Source of the DNA: Listeria welshimeri serovar 6b str. SLCC5334
GTDB taxonomy: Bacteria > Bacillota > Bacilli > Lactobacillales > Listeriaceae
Length of the DNA: 64,000 nt
Direction: 5' to 3'
Assembly: GCF_000060285.1 (NCBI RefSeq)
Contig: NC_008555.1
Location: 2,728,001 to 2,792,000 of the forward strand
Below the pieces are notes generated by a model. The model was given only the letters and a program-made list of their open reading frames with translations, had not been told where the DNA came from and ran no database searches. Shown here piece after piece: positions 33,806 to 42,991 of the stretch. Numbering within the stretch: position 1 is the stretch's first letter; each line of letters starts with the position of its first letter. A program made the position numbers and the translations under genes.

Positions 33806-34112
33806 ATTTCATTTCTTTCCAAATAGCAATCATCTCATAAGCTACATCTCGCAATGTATAAGTTGTCATAAATTGATCTTCCGCATGCATAAAGAGGATG
33901 GAAATTTGTACATCCGAACCATCAGCTTCTTTTTGAATTAGCTGTACATGGTTTTTATGACTTTGGCTTAGAAATTCATTAGCTTCGTCTATTTTATCAT
34001 AAGCTTCTTTGAAATTTCTTTGTCTCCCCAACCTCATCGCTTCAATAATACAACTTCTTGCAGCACCAACAGAACTGATTATTTGAAATGATGCGAGTTC
34101 CATTCCTTCCAT
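33804..34112 (-). CDS. PTS lactose/cellobiose-type EIIA
   Basis: This 102-residue EIIA is paralogous to the one at 19.0-19.4 kb and shares VGAARS, HxxLIQKEA and the ILFMHAEDQFMTTYTLRDVA signature (about 73-92). It relays phosphate to the EIIB of this operon. AGGAGG precedes the ATG. It is the last gene of the operon and ends at the 46-bp repeat/terminator. Confidence 0.92.
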   Translation of the reverse strand: MEGMELASFQIISSVGAARSCIIEAMRLGRQRNFKEAYDKIDEANEFLSQSHKNHVQLIQKEADGSDVQISILFMHAEDQFMTTYTLRDVAYEMIAIWKEMK

Positions 34113-34117
34113 TTTTG

Positions 34118-36388
34118 TTAACCTCCTATGATTGAAACTCGCCCTGTTAATTTAGTATCTGAACTTCCACCAACGAAAATTTCTATACCACCGGGCTCTA
34201 CCTCATATTTATTGTTAATTGACCATATTTCAAAGGTTGATTTAGTTAACTTAAATGTCACTTTAGCTGTCTCATTCCCTGCAATACGAATCTTTTTAAA
34301 AGCTTTTAGTTCTTTTTTTCTTCTAGTTATACTTGCTTCTATATCATGAATGTAAAGCTGCACTACTTCTACTCCAGCTAAATTAGAAGTATTCTTCACG
34401 TTTACACTCACTTCAACATATTGCTCATTATTGAGTTCTGATATTGTGATAACATCTTGTTTCATTTGTAAATCTAGATATTCAAAAGTACTATAACTTA
34501 AACCATAACCAAATGGATAAAGTGGCTTTCCAGTTAAATCAAAATAATCTTCTTTATATTCGACTGCCTTTTGATTATAGTAGATAGGAATCTGACCAGA
34601 AGATCTAGGTATGCTAACTGGTAATTTACCTGAAGGATTGTAATGCCCGAATAGAACCTCAGCAATTGCTTTTCCTCCCATGCCTCCAGGATACCAAGCA
34701 GTAAGAATGGCATCTGCCTCAATACTAATTTCAGGGATTGCAATTGGTCTTCCTTGAATCAGTACAACGATTACAGGTTTACCAGTGCGCTTCATTGCAT
34801 AAAATAAATCTAGTTGTGGTTGTGGAAGCGTGATATCAGAAACATCAACGTTTTCACCCGCATCCATATTTGGACCCTTAGAGCTTACCGCGCCATTACT
34901 CAAAAATTCCATATTAAAATTCCTTGCACTCGAACCGCCTAGCACCATTACAATTGCATCTGATTCTCTAGCAATTTCTTCTGCTTTTTGGATACCGTCT
35001 ACCAGCTTTTCACGAATTTCAGTACCTTTTTCAGAAAGGACTTCCCAATTTTTGGGAACTAAATTTTTTATTCCTTCTAAAACAGTGACACATTCTGATT
35101 CATTTTGCGGAGCTGTATAGTCCCCCAGCTGATTATAAAGCGCATTTATACTAGGACCTATAACAGCCAATTTTTTTCTTTCACCCACTAAAGGTAATGT
35201 TTCAAAGTCGTTTTTCAAAAGGCAAATACCTTCTCGAGCAGCTTGTAAATTTAGTTGCTTCCAATCAGACTTAGGTGCTTGAATTTCTTCCGCCACAAAT
35301 GGTTGCTCAAATAGACCTAACTGGAATTTCACTTGGAGAACTCTTCTCACAGCATCGTCCACAATTTTTTCATCAAGGATATTTTTTTCTACACTTTCTT
35401 CAAGAAACGGAAATACTTCATCCCACAAACTCAAATCCACACCAGCTTCAAGAGCCATTTTTGCCGCTTTTTTGGGATCGGGATTTAGTTTTAATAATCT
35501 ATCAAGTGCACAGCCATCCGCCATGACGATTCCAGAAAATCCCATTTCTTCTCGCAAAATACTTGTTAATAGTTCTTTATTAGCATGACAAGGAACTCCG
35601 TCAATCTCATTATATGCTGCCATCACACCAAGAGCGCCACTTCTAATTCCCGCGCGTATTGGGTCTAAGAAAATCTCTCTAAGTTCTCTTATACCAATAG
35701 AAACGGGTCCAGAATTATGACCACCAACAGGCTCACCTTGTGCTGCAAAATGCTTTAAAATAACTGCAATTTTCCCATCTGATTGGAACCCATCTGTAAT
35801 TGCCGCTGTTAATTCTGATGCAAGATACGGATCTTCCCCATAACACTCTTCGGCGCGACCCCAACGTGGATCCCGAAGTATATCTAAAGCTGATGCAAGC
35901 GCTAGATGAACTCCTTTTTCGGAAATTTCTTCAGCGATTGCATGTGCAACTTGTTTTTGCAACTCTGGATGAAAAGAAGCTGCACGAGCTAAATTTACTG
36001 GATAAGACTCACTGTCTAATGCTTGGTGGCCGTGCGGAACTTCCTCAGCTAATAATACCGGAATCCCTAAGCGCGTATTTTCAATCACATAACGTTGAAT
36101 TTTGTTAGCTACTTTACCAGCATTTTTTCGACTTACACCTGTGTCCTTATTCATTTTAGACCATGGATCAGCTCGAAAAAGACCATATAAAGCACCAATA
36201 CCCTCAAACCTAGTTACTTCTTCTTTAAATTTTTCTGTGATTTGAAATGTTTCGCCATCTCTTGAAAAAGCTTCCCATCCATACATTCTTTGGTTTAACT
36301 GACCACATTTTTCTGCTAAAGTCATCTTGGAAAGTAAGTCTTCTACACGTTTCGAAACAGGTTTATTCTTATCCAAATAAATAGCCAT
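34118..36388 (-). CDS. GH3 family beta-glucosidase
   Basis: This 756-residue enzyme has the GH3 N-terminal TIM barrel (about 20-320; the nucleophile Asp is expected in GIVMADGCALDR, about 288), an alpha/beta C-terminal domain (about 360-590) and a fibronectin-III-like domain (about 650-750). No signal peptide is present, so it acts on imported substrates. It lies between EIIB and EIIA genes of a PTS, which suggests a cytoplasmic beta-glucosidase for an oligosaccharide taken up by that PTS. Phospho-substrate use is unusual for GH3 and is not proven here. Confidence 0.93.
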   Translation of the reverse strand: MAIYLDKNKPVSKRVEDLLSKMTLAEKCGQLNQRMYGWEAFSRDGETFQITEKFKEEVTRFEGIGALYGLFRADPWSKMNKDTGVSRKNAGKVANKIQRYVIENTRLGIPVLLAEEVPHGHQALDSESYPVNLARAASFHPELQKQVAHAIAEEISEKGVHLALASALDILRDPRWGRAEECYGEDPYLASELTAAITDGFQSDGKIAVILKHFAAQGEPVGGHNSGPVSIGIRELREIFLDPIRAGIRSGALGVMAAYNEIDGVPCHANKELLTSILREEMGFSGIVMADGCALDRLLKLNPDPKKAAKMALEAGVDLSLWDEVFPFLEESVEKNILDEKIVDDAVRRVLQVKFQLGLFEQPFVAEEIQAPKSDWKQLNLQAAREGICLLKNDFETLPLVGERKKLAVIGPSINALYNQLGDYTAPQNESECVTVLEGIKNLVPKNWEVLSEKGTEIREKLVDGIQKAEEIARESDAIVMVLGGSSARNFNMEFLSNGAVSSKGPNMDAGENVDVSDITLPQPQLDLFYAMKRTGKPVIVVLIQGRPIAIPEISIEADAILTAWYPGGMGGKAIAEVLFGHYNPSGKLPVSIPRSSGQIPIYYNQKAVEYKEDYFDLTGKPLYPFGYGLSYSTFEYLDLQMKQDVITISELNNEQYVEVSVNVKNTSNLAGVEVVQLYIHDIEASITRRKKELKAFKKIRIAGNETAKVTFKLTKSTFEIWSINNKYEVEPGGIEIFVGGSSDTKLTGRVSIIGG

Positions 36389-36422
36389 ATCCTCTCTCCT
36401 CCTTGCTAAACAACTAAGAACT

Positions 36423-36722
36423 TTATAATAAACTAATTGCTAAATCTAACACTTTCTCCCCGTTCATTCGGCCATAATCCACGATGTCGATAACTGCTAC
36501 AGATACTTTATCACCAACTGTTTCTATTACTTTATCTTTCATATAATTCACTTGGGGTCCGAGTAAGATTGCATCTGCTTTACGCCATTTTTTTTCGAAA
36601 TCAGTTTCTGAAATAGCCCAAATAGTTAATTCTAAATTACGTTCTTCTACAACACGTTCCATTTTTCTTACTAAAACACTTGTAGACATTCCCGCATTAC
36701 ACATCAGCATAATATTTTTCAT
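36423..36722 (-). CDS. PTS lactose/cellobiose-type EIIB
   Basis: This 99-residue EIIB has the phospho-cysteine in IMLMCNAGMSTSVLV (about residue 7) and ends similarly to the first operon's EIIB (VIDIVDYGRMNGEKVLD). The start is the ATG after GGAGGGATTTTAT; an in-frame ATG five codons upstream lacks spacing. It is between EIIC and GH3 genes. Confidence 0.92.
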   Translation of the reverse strand: MKNIMLMCNAGMSTSVLVRKMERVVEERNLELTIWAISETDFEKKWRKADAILLGPQVNYMKDKVIETVGDKVSVAVIDIVDYGRMNGEKVLDLAISLL

Positions 36723-36737
36723 ATAAAATCCCTCCAA

Positions 36738-38033
36738 TTAAGCTTTAATTCGATCATTGGCTTTTAAGAACGGTAGGTAAAGAAGTACGCACACGCCAAT
36801 CAAGAAAATCTGGAATACTGCAGCGCGCCAGTCTCCACCTGTTGAAAGGAATCCAGAAGCAACAACGGGTGTCGTCCATGGAACCATCACTACTACTTCT
36901 GAAATCATATTCAGTTTTGTCGCAAAATACGCTAAACATAAGCAAAGTGGTGTTGAAATAATAAATGGAATCATTAAACTTAAGTTATAAACAATCGGAA
37001 GGCCAAATACTACAGGCTCATTGATGTTAAATAAACCCGGAGCCGCAGATAAAGTAGCTATTTCACGATAATCTTTTCGTTTTGACCAAATAAAAATTGC
37101 TATTAATAACGCAATTGTATTTCCGCCACCACCCATAACACCAAAAACATCACGGAACGTAGTATTAATAATATGTGGAATCTCTGTATGATTCGCAAAT
37201 GCTGTCATATTTTCTTGCATATTTGCCAAAAGAACCGGATCCATGATGGGTCCTAGAATACCACTGCCCGCAATCCCAATCGAATACAGCATTTGTGAAA
37301 TTGTCATTAAAGTCAAGAATCCCGGAACGCTTGTAACAAGGAATGTTAATGGTTCTTGAATAATCGCGCTAATTAAAGAATACAAATTCAAGCTGAATAA
37401 TGTCACTACTAAAAATGAAATAAATGCAAAAATAAGTATCGTTAACATTGTAGGAATAAGCACATTGAATGATTTAATTACTGCTGGAGGTACACTATCA
37501 CCAGAAATATGAATCTTCATTTTCTCACTCTTAGAAAGGCGAATGAATACTTCCGTTGCAAGGAGCGCAGTTACAATCCCAACAAACATCCCTGCCGAAC
37601 CCATCAATGCTATCGGCAATACTCCTCCAACTTCTACAGCTTTTTCTGCTCCAATCGGTACAACCTCAGTTACCGCTGGAATGAAGATAACAATAAGTGC
37701 GATAGTCATTAATGCTGGCGCAAATGGATTTTCAAACTTCCGATTTTGCGCTAAAAAATACGCAACCGACGCCCCAATTAAAATAGTAATAATCCCCAAA
37801 GTCCCATTCACAATACTGTTACCTAGCCCTTGCCAAGTAGTAAGTGTTTTGGAACTGATGATTGCCGACATAAAACCATCCGGCTTAATAATAACGTTAT
37901 TAATTAAAACCATAAATCCAGCTAACATAATAAAAGGTAAGATAGTAGCGAATGCATCACGCATAGACTTCAAATGAATTTGATTTCCAAGCTTCTGCGA
38001 TAACCAACTTAATTTCTCGATGAATTTTTTCAA
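36738..38033 (-). CDS. PTS lactose/cellobiose-type EIIC permease
   Basis: This 431-residue membrane protein has about ten helices and the EIIC signature LFNINEPVVFGLPIVYN (about 325-341). It is paralogous to the EIIC at 16.8 kb. It is the first gene of the LicR-regulated operon (EIIC, EIIB, GH3, EIIA). The start codon is TTG with AGGAGG upstream. Confidence 0.93.
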   Translation of the reverse strand: MKKFIEKLSWLSQKLGNQIHLKSMRDAFATILPFIMLAGFMVLINNVIIKPDGFMSAIISSKTLTTWQGLGNSIVNGTLGIITILIGASVAYFLAQNRKFENPFAPALMTIALIVIFIPAVTEVVPIGAEKAVEVGGVLPIALMGSAGMFVGIVTALLATEVFIRLSKSEKMKIHISGDSVPPAVIKSFNVLIPTMLTILIFAFISFLVVTLFSLNLYSLISAIIQEPLTFLVTSVPGFLTLMTISQMLYSIGIAGSGILGPIMDPVLLANMQENMTAFANHTEIPHIINTTFRDVFGVMGGGGNTIALLIAIFIWSKRKDYREIATLSAAPGLFNINEPVVFGLPIVYNLSLMIPFIISTPLCLCLAYFATKLNMISEVVVMVPWTTPVVASGFLSTGGDWRAAVFQIFLIGVCVLLYLPFLKANDRIKA

Positions 38034-38136
38034 TTTTTATACCTCCTTTGATATTACAATAAGTGTAGCGCTTTCTTTTTGTTAAATAAATCTAGTCTTT
38101 TTCCGCATCTATATTTTACATGCGGAAATAAAAAAA

Positions 38137-38171
38137 GCCCATTAAACTTTTCTTTAAAAAAGTCTAACGGG
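38137..38171 (-). terminator. Terminator between LicR-like regulator and EIIC
   Basis: Stem CCCGTTAGACTT/AAGTTTAATGGG on minus followed by TTTTTTTATTT, separating regulator and PTS transcripts. Confidence 0.85.
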
Positions 38172-38179
38172 TTTCTTGG

Positions 38180-40096
38180 TTATAATGTTTGTAACACTCG
38201 CATAAAACCTTCAAAATTAGTCACACGTTTTAGCTCTCCCATTGCTTTTGGACTTTCTACTAAATTGCTAATAAGCTCATACACTGTTGCAAGCTGTTGC
38301 TGTTGCCGATTTTTCACAGCTAACATAAAAACAACTTGCGCTTGGTCTTCCTCATTCCACTTCACTCCTCCACCACTACAAATACAGACTCCGATAACTG
38401 TTTCTTGAACATTAGCCTCTATTGGATGTGGCGCCGCAAGTCCATTGCCTAAATAAGTCGGTACAATTTCTTCCCGCTCAAAAAGTGATGGTAGATAGTC
38501 TGCACCAACAATTTTATTTTCCAGTAACAGACTTGCTAAATCTATCAATACTTGCTCTTTATCTTTCTTATCACTTATTAAAAACAATGATTCCTTAAAA
38601 ACTTTATCCACATTAAATTGATTTTCCATTGCATCTTTCTTGATTAAAGCCGTAATATTTCGAATATCTGCTTTCGTTAAAAATGGCGACACTTGGACGA
38701 ATGGATGCAATTTCATTCGTAATGGTACTGTAGAGATAACAAAATCACACATCGTTCCGCTCTGCTCATATTCTTTAAAAGAGTATACACCAATTATATC
38801 AAGCGCATTCTCAAACTCTTTTCGCACTTTAGATTCCAAAAGTTGTGATGTTCCTAAACCCGAAGCGCATACTATTAATACTTTTTGTTTATCAGATACT
38901 ACCTCTTTATCTAAGCCATATAAAAAATGAATAGCTAAATATCCAACCTCCGCCTCATTCACTTTTGTTTTAAGCTCTTGTTCAAGTACATCTTTAGCAA
39001 CCAAACCTAGTTCGAAAGCTAGTGGATAATTAGACTTTAGATTTTTTAGATAAGGGTTTTGGATATTCATGTTAAATTTCATTCTATTAATAGCAGGTTT
39101 TAAATGCAGTGCAATATTTGAAATCATCTTTTGATCTTGCTTAAAGTCATAACCATATAATTCTTTAATTTTTGTTAACATCTTATCAACAATAATATAC
39201 TCGCGGTAATTATTGAAATCACTTTTTCTATTTTTCGAACTAAGATGTAGAAGTAGATACGAAATCTCACTCTCTGGGAAATGAATTCCTTCTGAAAGGT
39301 CGATTTCTTTTATAATATCTTGAGCCGCGCGGAATTCAGGAATACTAAATTCAATATCTTCCAAATCCGTTACATGCACATAACAATTATCCTTTACACG
39401 ACATACTGCAATGGCAATATGGATAATCAAATTTTTAACCGAAATGTCTGTCATATGAATATTATATTTTGCTATATTAGAAATAACAACCTGCTCAATC
39501 ATTTCCAAATTAACTTCGCTAAAAAAATTTCTTTCTGTATCAGTAATAAGTGGATTTGCAGACTCTACTAACAAATATCTTGAAAAACAAAAACGAATTG
39601 CAACTTCTACACCAGTAATCCTAATTCCATAGCTAGCTCGTTTCTCCACTTTTAATCCATTTTCTTTTAGTTTTCGCTTAACTTCTAAAATATCTAAATT
39701 TATTGTAGACTTACTAACAAAAAGTTCTTCTGCTAGCTTTTCCAGCTTAACATAATCATTATTCAATAATAAATATCGAATAATGTAATCTGTTCTATCC
39801 TCTGCAAACATAGGAACAATATTCATATTAGCTCTTCCTACTGAATTATCCAGAAGAACTTCACGAAGTATTTTTTCATCACTAACAACTAAGCGATACC
39901 CTACACCACTAAGAGACTCAATTTGATTTCCGCCAGTCTTCAGGATTTCATTAATCATTTTAATATCATTTCTAATTGTCCGAGGGTTAACAGCTAAGGC
40001 TTCCCCAAGTTCTCTACCACTAATAAACTCCATCTTTAAATAAAGCATATGAACTATTTGTTTCCACCTTGGCAATGATAATTTTGAAGCACTCAC
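38180..40096 (-). CDS. LicR/ManR-type PRD transcriptional activator with EIIB and EIIA modules
   Basis: This 638-residue regulator has an N-terminal HTH (about 5-65), a second Mga-like HTH (about 85-165), two PRDs (about 180-290 and 300-400; KNLIIHIAI, SYLLLHLSS, NIALHLKPA, YLAIHFLYG), an EIIB-like domain with Cys in VLIVCASGLGTSQ (about 410), and an EIIA-like domain with His in GLAAPHPIEA (about 555). It should activate the adjacent PTS operon under control of PTS phosphorylation. It starts at GTG after AGGAG. The operon it serves lies immediately downstream. Confidence 0.94.
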   Translation of the reverse strand: MSASKLSLPRWKQIVHMLYLKMEFISGRELGEALAVNPRTIRNDIKMINEILKTGGNQIESLSGVGYRLVVSDEKILREVLLDNSVGRANMNIVPMFAEDRTDYIIRYLLLNNDYVKLEKLAEELFVSKSTINLDILEVKRKLKENGLKVEKRASYGIRITGVEVAIRFCFSRYLLVESANPLITDTERNFFSEVNLEMIEQVVISNIAKYNIHMTDISVKNLIIHIAIAVCRVKDNCYVHVTDLEDIEFSIPEFRAAQDIIKEIDLSEGIHFPESEISYLLLHLSSKNRKSDFNNYREYIIVDKMLTKIKELYGYDFKQDQKMISNIALHLKPAINRMKFNMNIQNPYLKNLKSNYPLAFELGLVAKDVLEQELKTKVNEAEVGYLAIHFLYGLDKEVVSDKQKVLIVCASGLGTSQLLESKVRKEFENALDIIGVYSFKEYEQSGTMCDFVISTVPLRMKLHPFVQVSPFLTKADIRNITALIKKDAMENQFNVDKVFKESLFLISDKKDKEQVLIDLASLLLENKIVGADYLPSLFEREEIVPTYLGNGLAAPHPIEANVQETVIGVCICSGGGVKWNEEDQAQVVFMLAVKNRQQQQLATVYELISNLVESPKAMGELKRVTNFEGFMRVLQTL

Positions 40097-40141
40097 GTAG
40101 CTCCACTCCTCACAACAATTAATTTAAGCTATATAACTCTG

Positions 40142-40170
40142 ATTATAAGCCTATCCCCTCATAACGACAA
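40142..40170 (-). promoter_or_regulatory. Predicted promoter of the LicR-like regulator gene
   Basis: The -35 TTGTCG (40170-40165), 17-base spacer and -10 TATAAT (40147-40142) lie about 45 bases before the GTG start. Confidence 0.65.
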
Positions 40171-40251
40171 GTCTTCCTAAAATAGTACTAAGTATTTCTC
40201 TAAAAAACAATATCACTACAATCTCTTATTCCCAATGCTTCAAACTAAAAA

Positions 40252-40267
40252 TGTTTCACGTGAAACA
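40252..40267. other. parS site (perfect), adjacent to repeat copy 2
   Basis: An exact TGTTTCACGTGAAACA immediately precedes the second 46-bp repeat in the gap between the catalase gene and the LicR-like gene. Confidence 0.93.
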
Positions 40268-40313
40268 CAAAAAACGAAAACCCTTTAATCAGCAAAGGAT
40301 TTTCGTTTTTATT
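40268..40313. repeat. 46-bp direct repeat, copy 2 (contains kat terminator)
   Basis: Identical to 33760-33805 in the same orientation. Its hairpin (40273-40307) follows the catalase stop codon on minus and serves as the kat terminator. Confidence 0.92.
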
Positions 40314-40317
40314 TCAC

Positions 40318-41784
40318 TTATTTTAAATCTGTTACATGTTCTTCAAGATTAATACCAGTTCCCTTAGCCACTCGACTAGCAAATTCTGGCTCTATTTGAT
40401 AAAAGTTGCGTAAGTTACGGATTTTAATATCATCTCGTACTTCAGACCAATCATCGACAATGTTTTTCACAAGTGCTGCGCGTTCGGCATCTGTATAGCG
40501 GTCCCATACTTCTTTTGCATGACCAAAATTATTTGGTTTTTCAGCAATCAGACGACCAGAGATGTTGCCACGAATTTCTTGTTCTTGTTCGATAAATGCT
40601 GGATTTTCTTTTGGTTCTGTATCATAACTATTTGGCTCATAATTAATCGAACTCGTTTGCTGCTTAAATGGCATCTGACCATCACGTTGGTTATTCGCAA
40701 CAGGTGCTTTCGGGCTGTTAATTGGAAGTTGTAAATAGTTTGGCCCCACACGGTGTCTTTGCGTATCAGAGTAAGAGAACAGACGGCCTTGCAACAAACG
40801 GTCCTCAGAAGGCAGCATACCGCGTACAAGTACACCAGGATTAAAACCAACTGATTCTGTTTCCGCAAAAATATTATCTGGATTGCGGTCAAGTGTCATC
40901 GTTCCAACATGTTCATAAGGAAATACATCTTCAAACCAATCTTTTGTAGCGTCTAGTGGATTGAAATCAAAGTTATCTAAGTCTTTCGGATCCAGCACTT
41001 GCACATATAAATCCCACTCTGGATAATCTCCGTTTTCAATTGCTTCATACAAATCACGACTCGCATGGTTAAATTCTTTTCCCTGAATTTGCGCAGCTTG
41101 CTCTGTCGAAAGGTTCACGATTCCTGCTTTTGGAATCCAGCGCAGTTTTACATAGACAGTTTTACCTTCTTCATTAATCCATTTAAACGCGTGAACACTA
41201 GATCCACGAATTTCACGATAAGATGCCGGAGTTCCTTCATCACTAAATAAATACATAATCATCGTGGTAGCTTCTGGAGATAAACTAAAGAAATCCCAAT
41301 AGCGATTACCATCTTGAATATTCGTGCGCGGATCGGGCTTCAAGGAATGAATAACGTCTGGAAACTTAATCGCATCACGAATAAAGAACACCGGCAAGTT
41401 ATTTCCGACAAAGTCGTAATTCCCTTCTTCCGTATAAAATTTAACAGAGAACCCACGTGGATCACGCAATGTTTCTGGAGAATGTTGGCCATGAATTACT
41501 GTTGAAAAACGAGCAAAAACCTCTGTTTCAGTTCCTTCTTCTTGTAAAAAATTAGCGATTGTATATTTTTTCATACTTTTTTTAGTAACAAACTTTCCGT
41601 GCGCCCCAGCACCGCGAGCATGTACAACTCGTTCTGGCACTCGTTCTCTATCAAAATGCGCCAACTTCTCAATTAGCACGTAATCTTCTAGTAAAGTTGG
41701 TCCTTTAAGTCCCGCAGTCATCGAATTTTGGTTGTCACCAACCGGCACACCTTGATTCGTTGTTAAATTCTTTCTATCTGTCAT
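40318..41784 (-). CDS. kat: Heme catalase, monofunctional
   Basis: This 488-residue clade-3-type catalase decomposes hydrogen peroxide. It has the distal His in RVVHARGAGAHGKF (about 55), the Asn in FVGNNLPVFFIRD (about 128) and the proximal heme Tyr in RLFSYSDTQRHRVGPNY (about 335-351). A PerR-like operator lies upstream. In EGD-e I recall bvrABC next to this gene; here the next gene is DUF951 after only about 140 bases. Confidence 0.97.
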   Translation of the reverse strand: MTDRKNLTTNQGVPVGDNQNSMTAGLKGPTLLEDYVLIEKLAHFDRERVPERVVHARGAGAHGKFVTKKSMKKYTIANFLQEEGTETEVFARFSTVIHGQHSPETLRDPRGFSVKFYTEEGNYDFVGNNLPVFFIRDAIKFPDVIHSLKPDPRTNIQDGNRYWDFFSLSPEATTMIMYLFSDEGTPASYREIRGSSVHAFKWINEEGKTVYVKLRWIPKAGIVNLSTEQAAQIQGKEFNHASRDLYEAIENGDYPEWDLYVQVLDPKDLDNFDFNPLDATKDWFEDVFPYEHVGTMTLDRNPDNIFAETESVGFNPGVLVRGMLPSEDRLLQGRLFSYSDTQRHRVGPNYLQLPINSPKAPVANNQRDGQMPFKQQTSSINYEPNSYDTEPKENPAFIEQEQEIRGNISGRLIAEKPNNFGHAKEVWDRYTDAERAALVKNIVDDWSEVRDDIKIRNLRNFYQIEPEFASRVAKGTGINLEEHVTDLK

Positions 41785-41821
41785 ATGTAAATACCTCCAT
41801 ATAAATTCTATATCATTTTAT

Positions 41822-41836
41822 TTATAATAATTATTA
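41822..41836. promoter_or_regulatory. PerR box upstream of kat
   Basis: TTATAATAATTATTA matches the PerR consensus TTATAATNATTATAA at all but one position and sits about 40 bases before the kat ATG. An outer ATCATTT/AAATGAT repeat surrounds it. This fits peroxide induction. Confidence 0.78.
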
Positions 41837-41900
41837 AATGATACTATTTATATTCTAAAGGAGGAATAGCTAAACTTCAACTAATAGACTTAACAAAAAA

Positions 41901-41924
41901 ACAGGCGAGAAAATAATCGCCTGT
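41901..41924 (-). terminator. Terminator of the DUF951/parB unit
   Basis: Stem ACAGGCGA/TCGCCTGT followed by TTTTTTG on minus, just past the DUF951 stop codon. Confidence 0.88.
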
Positions 41925-41926
41925 TT

Positions 41927-42127
41927 TTATTCTTGTACAGCCTTAACTAAGATTTTCTTCACTTTTCGCTCGAATTCGCGACGTGGAATCATGACACTAT
42001 GTCCGCAACCTTCGCACTTAATACGAATATCCATCCCCATGCGAATGATCTTAAAACGATTGGTACCACATGGATGGGGCTTTTTCATTTCTACAATATC
42101 ATTTAAATCGAAATGCTTTTTTTCCAT
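41927..42127 (-). CDS. DUF951 small protein (YyzM-like)
   Basis: This 66-residue protein is highly typical of DUF951: LNDIVEMKKPHPCGTNRFKIIRMGMDIRIKCEGCGHSVMIPRREFE, with a Cys/CEGC arrangement that could bind zinc. Function is unknown, although it is conserved beside parB/ychF in Bacillus and Listeria. The start was placed at the ATG for MEKKHF by family comparison; the ribosome site is weak. It lies 12 bases after parB and is probably cotranscribed. Confidence 0.88.
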   Translation of the reverse strand: MEKKHFDLNDIVEMKKPHPCGTNRFKIIRMGMDIRIKCEGCGHSVMIPRREFERKVKKILVKAVQE

Positions 42128-42139
42128 AAACATCACAAC

Positions 42140-42991
42140 CTATTCATCATCAAACTGAATATCTAAAATCTCTAAAATACGATCTAAATCATCATCTGAT
42201 AAAAATTCAATTTCAATTTTACCTTTTTTATCGCGACGTTTAATCGAAACGGCTGTTCCAAATTTATCACGTAATTGGCTTTCACTTTCACGAATAAAGA
42301 TAGGAACTCTTGCTGGTTTGATTGTTTCACGTGAAACATTGTCATTCAAATTGTTCACAACGTCTTCCAATTGACGAACTGTTAACCCTTGTGCCACAGC
42401 TTTTTTAGCAGTTGGGATGATATTTTTCTTGAGTTTTAAACCTAATAACACTCGTCCATGACCAGCTGATAAAGAGCCATCACGAAGCATTACTTGAACT
42501 TCTTCAGGCAATGTCAAAAGACGAACAAAATTAGCAATATAAGGTCTGCTTTTCCCAACACGTTCTGCTAATTTCGCTTGTGTTAGACTTAATTTTTTCA
42601 TAAGGAATTGATACGATTCAGCTTCTTCTAACGGAGACAAATCTTCCCGTTGCAAGTTTTCAATGACAGACAGCTCCATCATTTCTTCTTCCGTTAAATC
42701 ACGCACAACTGCTGGTATTTCTTTTAATTTAGCTTCTTTTGCTGCGCGGAATCTCCGCTCACCTACAACGATTTCATATCCTTTTTTAGCATTTCTTAAA
42801 ATAATTGGTTGTAAAACGCCGTGGATTTTAATAGAATCACGTAATTCATTGATTGCTTTCGTATCAAAAATTTTACGTGGTTGATATGGATTGGGCTTGA
42901 TTTCTTTTATAGCGATATTTTGAACAGTTTCTTCATTCGCATCAACATTATTGAATAACGCATTGATTCCTTTACCTAGACCTTTAGCCAT
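42140..42991 (-). CDS. parB: Chromosome-partitioning protein ParB (Spo0J)
   Basis: This 283-residue CTPase/DNA-binding clamp loads at parS. It has the N-terminal ParA-interaction peptide ([13 protein letters not shown]), the CTP-binding motif [13 protein letters not shown] (about 78-90; GERRFR), an HTH ([24 protein letters not shown], about 135-158) and a C-terminal dimerisation domain. A perfect parS lies inside the gene and encodes part of VSRET. The start is the ATG overlapping the parA stop. Confidence 0.97.
   Translation of the reverse strand: MAKGLGKGINALFNNVDANEETVQNIAIKEIKPNPYQPRKIFDTKAINELRDSIKIHGVLQPIILRNAKKGYEIVVGERRFRAAKEAKLKEIPAVVRDLTEEEMMELSVIENLQREDLSPLEEAESYQFLMKKLSLTQAKLAERVGKSRPYIANFVRLLTLPEEVQVMLRDGSLSAGHGRVLLGLKLKKNIIPTAKKAVAQGLTVRQLEDVVNNLNDNVSRETIKPARVPIFIRESESQLRDKFGTAVSIKRRDKKGKIEIEFLSDDDLDRILEILDIQFDDE
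42323..42338. other. parS site (perfect) inside parB
   Basis: Exact TGTTTCACGTGAAACA in the parB coding sequence, as in the B. subtilis spo0J gene. Confidence 0.95.

Noticed and set aside
37543-37977. Open frame of 144 codons on plus
   Set aside because: Antisense to the EIIC gene; composition is that of a shadow of membrane-protein codons.
38050-38090. AAAGCGCT core as a cre site before the LicR-regulated EIIC gene
   Set aside because: The right half of the consensus is not met, so I did not list it, though catabolite control is plausible.
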